From positions 390,212 to 451,659 of the forward strand of contig KN805384.1 of the NCBI GenBank assembly GCA_000818945.1: a DNA stretch of 61,448 nt. Reading direction: 5' to 3'. The notes beneath the pieces were generated by a model. That model had not been told where the DNA came from and did not search any database. It was given only the letters and a program-made list of their open reading frames with translations. The translations under genes were made by a program, and so were the position numbers. Source of the stretch: Schizochytrium sp. CCTCC M209059 (Eukaryota > Sar > Bigyra > Thraustochytrida > Thraustochytriidae). This document shows, in pieces, positions 10,001 to 18,399 of this stretch (its first letter is position 1; every line of letters begins with the position of its first letter).

Positions 10001-11026
10001 GGTGTCGAGTCTGTCCCTTCTGCTGCTGTAGTGGAAGTCACCCTTTCTGATGCTGGCGCGCCGTCGCTCGGGCATCTAGGGTCGACATGCTCCTACGTCA
10101 GCACTTCGTCCGTGGCTTCACGCACGCGAAGGTTGCTCGCATGCGCCGCGCAGGTGTCCCGACTTTCACCAGAAAATTCTTCGCTCGTTGTCAGAGAGTA
10201 TGCGGCTCTGCCAGGGCGGATCGCCTCTGTCCTCGTTGAAGCCCAGGGCAATCTCGATGTGAGTATTTTGGCCGCAGCGGTGCTTTCCGAGGTGGCGGTG
10301 AATGCGTCATCGGTCTCTGTGGATGTACTCGAAGACCTTTTGGGCGCGTGGGGTTTTGCCGTCGAAATGTGGACGACTCAAGCCAAAAGCGTGGTCGAAG
10401 CCAGCACTCCACTCTATCTGGCGGCACCCATCCCTGTCGCTGTGCCACATTTACTAATCGATACAATGGCAAAAATTGGCATAAGAACGGAAGCCTGCAT
10501 GCTGCGCGATCGGCATGCTCTCGCCGGCGCCCTCTTGGCTGCGACGTGGTACAATGGCAAGCCTGCATTTCTGCACGAAACAACTTGGTTTTCCTTTGAG
10601 GCTGTGGAGTCCATGCCAGTGTCTGAAGAGGTGCGCGCCGCAATGCGCGTGCGCGTTGAACCTTTGGGCACATTTTATAGTACGACGTGGATGACGCCCG
10701 AGAACTTGTGCGCCCCGAGTTCGAGTCAGACCGTTCTTTCGAGCACCATTGCGGCCATTTTTCTCGCCGATAAATCAGCAAATGTGTACGATGCTGTGGG
10801 CGAGAGCCGCGTGGTCGAGGCCGTTTTCGACTCTCCATCCGAGGCTGCCTCTGGGCACTCGCGTTCCTGCGGCGTGTGGAATGATGCTGCACTTAATTGG
10901 CAGTCAAGTCCATGCTCGCTCGTGGAGAGTGGCTCTGACGTTGTGTGCACTTGCACATTGGCTAACGGGTCTGATAAAGTGGTTGTTGGTGTCTTTGAAA
11001 ACATTCTTGCTCCAATTTTTGGTTGA
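7100..11026 (+). CDS. secreted multicopper oxidase fused to Pro-Thr linker and REJ/GAIN-GPS-like region
   Basis: A 1308-residue single-exon protein. Residues about 25-45 form a hydrophobic signal peptide (TTLLLCIVAFLIPSYNA). The oxidase part (about 45-600) has all four copper-binding motifs: HTHG near 147, HWYHPH near 185, HPLHVHVNHF near 529 and HCHNLDH near 584 with the type-1 Cys at 585. The position ten residues after that Cys, normally Met, Leu or Phe, appears to be Ser. Residues about 637-770 are a mucin-like repeat of APTxxPT/RPT units, likely O-glycosylated. The last 530 residues include NxS/T sites and end in a GPS-like block (CGVW near 1257, then W, C and CTCTLANG), as at the end of REJ/GAIN domains, but with no membrane segment after it. 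Such oxidases use O2 to oxidise phenols or metals; the substrate is unknown. The ATG at 7100 directly precedes the signal peptide; an upstream 5' exon cannot be excluded (CAACAG at 7085-7090). Confidence 0.85.
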   Translation: MSWRSKRTLCALHARSNPIASPSITTLLLCIVAFLIPSYNAQTSSNCDTGLAYAVLNDCPLAEIALQGGDALDLVYTTHAWRLPFVRRYSDTIEGTFVFTGKGFGSEDTGISAPGPLLRIAKGANIRVRLLNDQDAPDDGNYVVNLHTHGLHVSPNEDDVTFTISPGESHTYDYHFSTDHAGGTHWYHPHAHFLSELSTAGGAAGMIVVNDANDASEIPQEIMDAPEIPLVVQQIEFEKLNGLANGSLTELRGNVHDDLIDFDFSEQGLDKLQGLGELKERMYLVNGFWQPRIQVEQGRWYRLRVLNVAAVQDMKLTLYNDVDGDAQCRVVLIAKDGVYMPDGPRTMRFDLGQSIHLHPANRADLFLRCDGTIGAVADVYDSFNRFTDGLVDPDKEDIYKRELIWRVEVIASSSATSESDAVPRNFTFTPCLPFYQSDLRDVSADFNGGATYPQRLGFVDQGLVRPNYEIRWSRNSKVFYMSVEPDQINDAIFERWGWANDLVEEQRNVTIMVIGHVQQWIITANSASHPLHVHVNHFQLVDDIEDGTGYHRRGDWIDTLRPRYEYEVAIRFRPDTFTGRIVLHCHNLDHSDLGSLAQAWVISDPDVEDSRVTSLTRPWADVCADKVSLVALEDPSMTPAPTPYPSRYGGGNVETKAPTVKPTTPRPTAYPTRAPTQKPTTRRPTSFPTRAPTLQPTAFPTQAPTLQPTMSPTKFPTHFPTMYPTKLSTAAPTSRPTPRPTLRPTQRPTPRPTRSPTAYPTKVPTYRATSPPVIPQLCLDAEVSGPILTQDGLVLRSICYEEGQDRCWTRDYGAYSSLVYMPAQGDDTSGTCLSDELARTQLTYELPPFALVPGQQYTFKLRSDDDIAFVDVAIADAALISSFNASRSIGRSGVDPFSLFAEVQAQDGVQGPFEVRFSLEWDADKGVVIPFAPFSSSSALYGLVLPLTRATDAGQTLRLFAQVRGDNGVESVPSAAVVEVTLSDAGAPSLGHLGSTCSYVSTSSVASRTRRLLACAAQVSRLSPENSSLVVREYAALPGRIASVLVEAQGNLDVSILAAAVLSEVAVNASSVSVDVLEDLLGAWGFAVEMWTTQAKSVVEASTPLYLAAPIPVAVPHLLIDTMAKIGIRTEACMLRDRHALAGALLAATWYNGKPAFLHETTWFSFEAVESMPVSEEVRAAMRVRVEPLGTFYSTTWMTPENLCAPSSSQTVLSSTIAAIFLADKSANVYDAVGESRVVEAVFDSPSEAASGHSRSCGVWNDAALNWQSSPCSLVESGSDVVCTCTLANGSDKVVVGVFENILAPIFG
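9008..9410 (+). repeat. Pro-Thr-rich coding repeat (PTxxPT units)
   Basis: An imprecise coding repeat of 12-24 bp units inside the multicopper oxidase gene, giving APTLQPT, RPTPRPT and YPTKxPT-like peptides. It forms the extended linker between the oxidase and the C-terminal region. Confidence 0.85.
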
Positions 11027-11740
11027 TGACGACCAATCGTGTATGTGCTAGCATGTACGTATTAGAGTAAACCCAACATTAGTTGACCAATTTACAAATC
11101 AGCATTTTGCCAGTGATTATTTGCTTAGACTTGACATTATTTCTTTGCATGAATTTCTTTTATGATTCGCTTCGTCGTTCGTGCATCTCGTGGCAAAGAT
11201 TGTTTGTTCTTCTTTCTTTCTCCTATCTCGTTTTCTCCTTTCCTCTTCTTCCTACCAATCACTCTAGTTTCTCCGAGTATGCTGCCACTAGGTTTTGCCG
11301 ATATTGCAACGGACCCTTCAAGAGCAACGCCTTCTTCAGTGGCGCATCGAATCATTCTCCACTGCAATTAAGTCTTCGACTCGGGAAAACATATTTTGCA
11401 GAGGGGAGCGAAGGAAAACCTTGGTGCGCAAACGGACGCTCGCGACGTCTCCAGAACAAGAGACTGATGAGCAGAGCCCAAACAGTCGAGACCGAGACCG
11501 AGCCCCGGACCGAGACCGAGACCGAGACCGAGCGCGCGACCGCGTTCGGAGCGAGAGCACGCGCAGCAGCCGCGGGAAGAACTCCTGTCGAAGCCAGGCC
11601 TTCGAAGGTCGACCGAACGCGGGCTGTGCACGGCGCGCGCGCCGGATCGCGTCGCTAGAACGAGCCCAACGTCGCTAGCCGATAACTGCTCTGTTTGAGG
11701 ACGTTTACGCGCGCGCGCGTGTGTCAAGAGACCAAGCACA
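11027..11740. other. intergenic, no gene seen
   Basis: The first half is lower-GC and T/C-rich. The second half has a GACCGA hexanucleotide run (about 11489-11531) and becomes very GC-rich before the TXNDC9-like gene. ORFs here are Arg/Glu/Thr-rich repeats. Confidence 0.55.
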
Positions 11741-12502
11741 ATGTCGGACGAGGACAAGGCGATGGCGCGCGAGCAGCTTGCTGCGGAAATGCAAAAGCAG
11801 CAGATGATGGCCGGCATTGAGCAGCAGCAGGCCTACATGGAGCGCGCCATGGCCAAGAACGTGATGAAGACCCTGCAGCATGTGGAAAACCAGATGGACG
11901 AGGACATTAATCGTCTGAGCCGCATGGAAGACATGAAGGAGAGCGAACTGGACGAGATGCGCGACCGAAGACTGCAGGCAATGCGCAAGCAAGCCGAGAA
12001 GCGTGCCGACTGGGTTGCCCAGGGCCACGGCACCTATCGCGAGGTCAACGACCAGGGAGAATTCTTCAAGGACGTCAAGGGTAGCGAGCGCGTTGTGATT
12101 CACTTTTATAGACCGGCAACGCGCCGCTGCAACATTATTGATCGCCACCTGAGCGATCTTGCGGTCAAGCACGTCGAGACCAAGTTTCTCAAGGTGAATG
12201 CGGAAAAGAGCCCCTTTTTGGTCGAGCGGCTCAAAATCTGGATGATGCCTTCCATCGTCATCGCCATCAAGGGCAAGACCGAGCACACCATTACCGGATT
12301 CGACGAATTTGGTGGTATTGACGACTTTAGCACGGAAATGTGCGCCTTTGTCCTCGGTCGACATGGTGGCATCTTCCACGACGGTACTCCGCCCGAGGAC
12401 CCTACGAGCTCGAACAAGCAGGTTTCGCGCTACGAAAAGGCCGAGAAGTCGATCCGCAGTAAGACCGCCAACCTCGACGAGGATGACGACTGGTGGGACT
12501 AA
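11741..12502 (+). CDS. TXNDC9: thioredoxin-domain protein 9 / phosducin-like protein (PhLP3 type)
   Basis: A 253-residue cytosolic protein. Residues about 1-95 are a charged, Gln/Glu/Arg-rich helical region. A thioredoxin-fold domain (about 100-210) follows, recognisable from GTYREV, FFKDVKGSERVVIHFY, a KFLKVNAEKSPFLVERL strand-helix block and the MMPSIVIAIKG strand. The CxxC catalytic pair of true thioredoxins is absent (RRCNIID occupies that place), as in this subfamily. IDDFSTEM and the acidic, aromatic C-terminus (DEDDDWWD) also fit TXNDC9/PLP1. Family members bind the CCT chaperonin and regulate tubulin and actin folding. The ATG at 11741 gives a full-length protein. Confidence 0.88.
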   Translation: MSDEDKAMAREQLAAEMQKQQMMAGIEQQQAYMERAMAKNVMKTLQHVENQMDEDINRLSRMEDMKESELDEMRDRRLQAMRKQAEKRADWVAQGHGTYREVNDQGEFFKDVKGSERVVIHFYRPATRRCNIIDRHLSDLAVKHVETKFLKVNAEKSPFLVERLKIWMMPSIVIAIKGKTEHTITGFDEFGGIDDFSTEMCAFVLGRHGGIFHDGTPPEDPTSSNKQVSRYEKAEKSIRSKTANLDEDDDWWD

Positions 12503-12893
12503 ATATTAAACGAGCGAGCGAGCGAGTGGGCTTTACATCCATTGTCTCTTGTTTCGTTTGCATGTCGCAACGAAGCGAGGCGCACGGCTTCGCACATGCA
12601 ACATTAGTTTCCCATTAGCGTCGGCAGCAAAAGGGGCAAGGGCCGGATCATGAGTCAATGATCACATTTTTACACATTTGTCTGTTTGCATTCATTTCAC
12701 AATTCTGGCTTGGCCCGCCTTTACACGTGGTACAAAGAATAAACCATCGAGGCACTGCAAACCCGTTCTTTGTTAGGGTACATCCTTATCATCATCATCA
12801 TCATCACCTTGTGTTCTGTTCAAGTCTTTTTTTCTTTTCTCCTTTTGCTAATGTGCAGCTTGCCATTCCAATTTATCTCAGACAGGACGGCCA
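12503..12893. other. convergent intergenic region
   Basis: This holds the facing 3' ends of the TXNDC9-like gene (+) and the zinc-finger gene (-). It begins with a short CGAG run and contains a CAT repeat (about 12789-12806). No gene seen. Confidence 0.55.
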
Positions 12894-13976
12894 TTAGCAG
12901 GGGGGGGGGCGAGCCCCGAGTTGCGCAACTTGATGAAGCATACTATTTTGCTTGATACGTTCCCGCAAGCTTGCGTGAAGATTCGCAACGCGTTCCTCAA
13001 AAATATCCCCGCGTGTGATGACGGGTCGCCGTTTGGTACTGGCGATCAAAGGGCTGCTCTCCATGATGGTTTCATCGCTTTCGACGCCTGGCACGAAACG
13101 CGCTGTCTTTCGCCGAATCTGCAATCGCGCGCGCGCGACGGCCTCCGACGCGGCGTCGGAAATGAGGGCTGGAGCATATTGATCAATGGCCTGCTCGATT
13201 GTCAAACGTGGGTGCTGAATTTCGTGGCCGAGAACGTGAACTCGTTTAAAACTCTTGTAGCGCACAGCACTCTCTTGGAGCGGACTGCGCGCTCGGCGAA
13301 AATCATCCGGTACACTGAGTCTGCGACGCAACATATAATTTGCTTTGCGCAGGATGCGCTGGAACGTGGACATTTCCTTAAGGGCTCGCGCGCGCGCCTC
13401 GGCCTCAGCACGGGGGTCATACTCGATCTCGCTCAAATATGCGGACGTGAGGCCTCGTTGCAAGGCATTCCGCCGCCGAGCCGCCTCTTGGTCCACCGCC
13501 TGTGCCTGGTACATATTTTTGAAGATGCGCCGCCTAAGATCTGCTGCATTTGGCGGACCCTTTTTCGCTGCGTCGACACAAGTCTGACAGGGTCCAACCC
13601 TCCAGTCGAGGATGCAGCGACAGAACGTCAGATTTTCGTCCTTGGCCTTGACTTCATCTTTTTGTGTGGTTTCGGGACGGTCAGGAGCTTGTTCCGCGCT
13701 GCCGTCCTTCGTTGCGTCGTTGTGACCACCACCAAATTGCTCTACAGTCCAGAGCGGGCCTACGCGGCTACGTATGGCCACGTCGCGCTGTAGACCATCT
13801 TGAACTGCCGCGATCTTGGCTCTGAGTTGCGTGCGTCGTGCATCTCTGCGGTCGCAGTCCTCGCCAAGGGCCTGTTTGAAGAGCAACTCGAGGTGCTCAC
13901 GCTCGCGTTCGTGCTCGGCGAGCGCGGTCTTTCCTGCAAAGTCGCGCACGCAGACCCAGCACACGTTCTCCCGCAT
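12894..13976 (-). CDS. C2H2 zinc-finger protein, function unknown
   Basis: A 360-residue protein I cannot assign to a known family. The N-terminus carries one C2H2 finger with spacing C-x2-C-x12-H-x5-H (starting CWVC at residue 6, with HEREREH at its end). A second Cys cluster lies near residues 120-135 (CRCILDW...CQTC). The rest is Arg/Ala/Glu-rich and probably helical, with two basic blocks (RRRIFKN, RILRKANYMLRRRL). The minus strand is preferred over the 290-residue ORF on the opposite strand because of the ATG, the ordered Cys/His motif and the charged composition; the opposite frame looks like an antisense shadow. It ends next to a run of nine G/C at 12901-12909. It is divergent from the CDPK gene across the GCTT array. 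Confidence 0.7.
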   Translation of the reverse strand: MRENVCWVCVRDFAGKTALAEHEREREHLELLFKQALGEDCDRRDARRTQLRAKIAAVQDGLQRDVAIRSRVGPLWTVEQFGGGHNDATKDGSAEQAPDRPETTQKDEVKAKDENLTFCRCILDWRVGPCQTCVDAAKKGPPNAADLRRRIFKNMYQAQAVDQEAARRRNALQRGLTSAYLSEIEYDPRAEAEARARALKEMSTFQRILRKANYMLRRRLSVPDDFRRARSPLQESAVRYKSFKRVHVLGHEIQHPRLTIEQAIDQYAPALISDAASEAVARARLQIRRKTARFVPGVESDETIMESSPLIASTKRRPVITRGDIFEERVANLHASLRERIKQNSMLHQVAQLGARPPPC

Positions 13977-14359
13977 CTCCGGGCGCCCACGACCTCGACG
14001 CTGAGCGCGCGTGCGCGCAGGCGCAGGCGCAGACGCTAGAACGCACTGGCAGCCAGCGCCAGGTCTTCGGGTTCTGTCTTGCTTGGTGCATCATATCCGT
14101 TCACAGGCAGACACGCCGCGGTTGGGGTGGCCTCTACATTCCGGACCCGGTAGCAGGCGTCCGCCTTAGAACTAGAGCCGATCTTGTCAGGCAGAGGCAG
14201 TTAGGCAAGCCTACTTTAGCTGTACTGCTTGCTGCCGTGGCTTGTGGTTCTTGGTTCTCGCGAGAGTCTTTCTTTTGACGCAGAGCCAAGGCTAGTGAGC
14301 TCCGATGAGTGAGTGCTTGGTCGCTACTTCGCTTGCTAAGCTAGTTTGCTGGCTTGTTC

Positions 14360-14929
<570 letters not shown>

Positions 14930-15088
14930 CCGATGGTCGGACGTCGATACGACCAACGAATTTTGACCACAGCTGTGCATGCAGCTGTCTTCTCGGCCAT
15001 GGTGGATGCGGCTGGCGAGGGCTCAACAGCTCAGCTTTAGTTTGTACTCGTCGGGGCCCTGAGTATTCATATCTCACTGTCAATCCGC

Positions 15089-15126
15089 GCTGTGCTGTGT
15101 TATGCTGTGCTGTGCTGTGCTGTGCC
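15089..15126 (+). repeat. TGTGC pentanucleotide run
   Basis: Seven or so GCTGT units with one variant, just upstream of the CDPK promoter region. Confidence 0.8.
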
Positions 15127-15277
15127 GTTTGTTGCCAGAACAATCATCCCCGTCATCATCGCGGCCGCCAAGGCGTTCAGCCAAGGTTCTAGCGAGTCCA
15201 CACGGCTCGTGTTCTCCTCGCTGCCGGCAGGCCCAAGACCATCCCGAAAACCACCCGCGACGCCTCTGCAGGCCGCG

Positions 15278-15316
15278 CTGTCGCTGTCGCCGTCGTTGTC
15301 GCCATCGCCATCGCCA

Positions 15317-15349
<33 letters not shown>

Positions 15350-15352
15350 TCG
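15278..15352 (+). repeat. GTCGCC-type hexanucleotide run
   Basis: About twelve imperfect copies of GTCGCC/ATCGCC/GTCGCT about 390 bp upstream of the CDPK start codon. Confidence 0.8.
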
Positions 15353-15737
15353 ACGGCCTCGGGCCCAGGCTACAGGCCAGAACGAAGTGCGTTGCCATGC
15401 AATGTATCGTATACAGAGTGAAACAACAAGCGCAACAAAACATTTGCAGGCCCTATACCGCACAGTGGAACCGGGCAGGGCGGGCTCGCCGACGGCGGCA
15501 AGTGGAGCAAAGGGAAAAGGCCGACTTGCGCGCGCGGAGGGCGACTGTAGCGAGTGGATTGGCGGCCTTGGGGCGACGCAGCGAGCAAGCAAACAAACAC
15601 CCAAACAAACATCCATCCAAAGCGGGAGTCGCATCCCGCGGCGCGGCGGAGCGTGCGCGGCGAGCGGCGGGCGGGCGGCGGCGGCGGCGCGCGCGAGGAG
15701 GGGAAGGCGGAGGAGGCGCGCGAAGAGGCGCGGCCTG

Positions 15738-17657
15738 ATGGGGTGCACGCGGTCGAAGCTGGTGAAGGGCGCGCGGGATGAGCCGCTCGCGGGAGGAGGC
15801 AGAGCGGGCAAGGACGGCAAGCGCGACGCTGCCGACGAGGCGAAGCGCAGAAAGGTCAGGTCCGGGTCGCTGACGGGGGAGGCCATGTACCAGCGGGAGC
15901 TGTCCACGCTCAATGAGGCCATGGTGCAGCTGCACCTGAACGAGGACATCCGCAAGGTCTACGATGGCCTTCAGCACCCGAAGCGCAAGAAGGCCGCAGC
16001 CCCGGCTGGGAGCGCAGGCGCCTCCGAAGAGGACGGCTGGCTCGGCTCGGGGAACTGGGGCCAGGTCCGCGTCGTGACGCGCCGCGATGACAAACGCAAG
16101 TTTGCCTGCAAGATCTTGCGCCTGTCCAAGAACATGACCCCGCACAGGCGACAGGAACTCCTCGACGAGATCCTCGTGCTCTCCAAGCTCGACCATCCGC
16201 ACATTGCCAAGCTTTACGAAACGTACGAGGAAGAAGGCCTCAATCTCTATCTTATCATGGAACTTCTCGAAGGCGGAGAGCTTTTCAAGCGTCTCACCGT
16301 GGACTCGCACAAGGGCCGCTTCACCGAGGTCGACGCCCGCAATACCACGCGGCAAATGGTGAGTGCTATCGCCTACCTGCACTCACGCGGCATCGTGCAC
16401 CGGGATTTAAAACTTGAGAATTTTGTCTACCGCGAGCAAGGCGGCTCTGACCTCGTCCTCATCGACTTTGGACTCTCGGTCAAGTACAAGTCCTCGGGTC
16501 GCGCCACAGACCAGATGCACGACATTGTCGGCTCCTCATACTACATTGCGCCAGAGGTCTTGAAGAAGAACTATGGCGTCGAGTGTGACATTTGGTCCCT
16601 CGGCGTCATTGTTTACATGCTTCTGTCGGGCACGCCTCCCTTCAAGGGCGAAACCGAGCAGAAAATCATGGCCTCGGCGCTGCGCGGTGTCTACTCCATG
16701 TCTCGTCCAGTCTGGAAGACGCTCACGGAGGAGGCCAAGGACTTTGTGCGTAAATGCCTTGTCATCAACGTCAAGCGGCGCATGACGGCGCGCGACGCGC
16801 TCGACCACCCTTGGTTTCGCGTGGAGCTCGCCAACGACGCCTCCGAGGCCGAGGCGAGCTCGATCTCGAGCGACTCGTCATCCACGATTGTCAACGACGG
16901 TATCATCAAAAACCTTCGTCAGTACGCGCATCAGGCCAGCTTTACGCGCATTGCCTTGCAGGCAGTCTCGTACGAGCTCTCCCGCGACGACATCAAGGAC
17001 CTAGAGAATGCTTTCAAAGTTCTCGATCGAGATGGTGACGGCTACATTACCTCGGAAGAGCTCCAGCAAGAGCTCACGAGTCACAACAAGATGAGCAACT
17101 CGGAGTGCCATGAAATTTTCCAGGCGATGGACTTTGATCGCACCGGAAAAGTTCACTTCAACGAGTTTGTCGCTGCGGCGCTCAGTCTCAGCTTTGATCA
17201 TGACGAGACGATTTTGCAACACGCTTTTTCCCGCCTGGATCTCGACAACGACGGCTTAGTCGACGTGGAGCAGATTCGTAGCCGCTTTGGCTCGCATCTT
17301 AAGGATGAGGATGGAAAGTACGCTTCCAAGGTGCTTGAAGAGGTTATCAAGCGCAATAGCATGCGGGGCCTTGAAGGTAAGATTACGATCAAGGACTTTA
17401 TGGCTATCGTTCGCGAGGGTCACGACGACGAAATTGCGCAGGTGCCATCAAGATCCATGGATCTTTCGGAACTTGGCATTGATGCCGATGCTGATGCTGA
17501 TGGCATGTCTCTGCACTCCGAAGGCGCCGATCTGACTGAAGTCGAGGATTCTTCTCATGACGGCCACGACGACTCGCAGCGAAGTCTTCCGACCGGGGCA
17601 CTCGTTTCCCATGTGTCCAATGAAAATACAATCGATGCTGATGATGAAGGCACTGTC

Positions 17658-17696
<39 letters not shown>

Positions 17697-17939
17697 AGCA
17701 TTAGCGCGGACAACGACAACATCAACAACAATAACAACAATACCAACGGTAGGCGAACAAGCGGTGCAGAGAATGCGACGACAGGCTCTGTGGATCCAAC
17801 ATCACCACCGAAAGTGCCAACGCAGGCTGGTGAAACTTCTTCATCCGGGGATCCGGTTGCGCCTCAGCGGCTCAAGAGCGTAGAGCCCCCAGCCCGCACT
17901 GAGTCTATGGAGCCCGAGACCCCTCCTCAGGCCAGATGA
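15738..17939 (+). CDS. calcium-dependent protein kinase (CDPK)
   Basis: A 733-residue kinase starting MGCTRSK. This is a canonical N-myristoylation signal (Gly2) with Cys3 available for palmitoylation, so it is probably membrane-attached. The kinase domain spans about 100-357: glycine loop GSGNWGQV near 103, the CKIL lysine, HRDLKLEN near 221, DFGLS near 243, APE and a GTPPF block. After a short Ser-rich junction come EF-hands: loops DRDGDGYITSEE (near 430), DFDRTGKVHFNE (near 465) and DLDNDGLVDVEQ (near 501), then a fourth degenerate hand. EF2 and EF3 deviate at some coordinating positions. The C-terminal 200 residues are acidic low complexity with a poly-Asn run (17658-17695). CDPKs transduce Ca2+ signals in plants, alveolates and stramenopiles. 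The frame is open upstream, but the MGC start is decisive. Confidence 0.93.
17658..17695 (+). repeat. AAC trinucleotide run (poly-Asn) in the CDPK tail
   Basis: About twelve AAC units encoding Asn in the low-complexity C-terminal tail. A second shorter Asn-rich stretch follows near 17720-17750. Confidence 0.85.
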
Positions 17940-18399
17940 GCGAGGCCAGTCCGCCCCGAGGACGCCGTTGTCTCTTGCTCTGACCTGTTTGTCACGGAGG
18001 GAATCATGTGCGACGCGGCGAGGTCCCGGTAACGCCTACCGCACGCATTTTCGACCTCCTTGTTTCTCGCACCCCCGCCCTCACCTGCACGTACCGATTG
18101 CACCAACTGTGCATGAGATTTGTGCGTGATATGTTCCTTTTCCCCCTTTCGATGCCCGTGCTAGGTTTCGCGCGCGTGGCGTTTTGTCAAAAGTGTAATT
18201 TTCAAATCTCCAACTCTTCTTCAAATTTTTCTTCTGTTCACGTCTCAGCATCTGCGCAAGAGACTGAGACTTTTCCGATCTGGTCGAAGATCAGCCGGTC
18301 CGGTCAACAACGCTGCTGCTGGTGCTGCTGGAGCTGGTGCTGGTGCTGGTGCTGAGCGATACCGTGCCTAGCTTTGTAGCGAGAGTCAGCTTTTGAAGT
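17940..18399. other. intergenic, nothing recognised
   Basis: Sequence between two same-strand genes, with a GCTGGT run (about 18312-18355) just before the kelch gene. No gene seen. Confidence 0.5.

Noticed and set aside
12921..13793. 290-residue plus-strand ORF opposite the C2H2 gene
   Set aside because: Has the Cys/Leu/Arg-rich look of an antisense shadow, while the minus strand has an ordered zinc finger.
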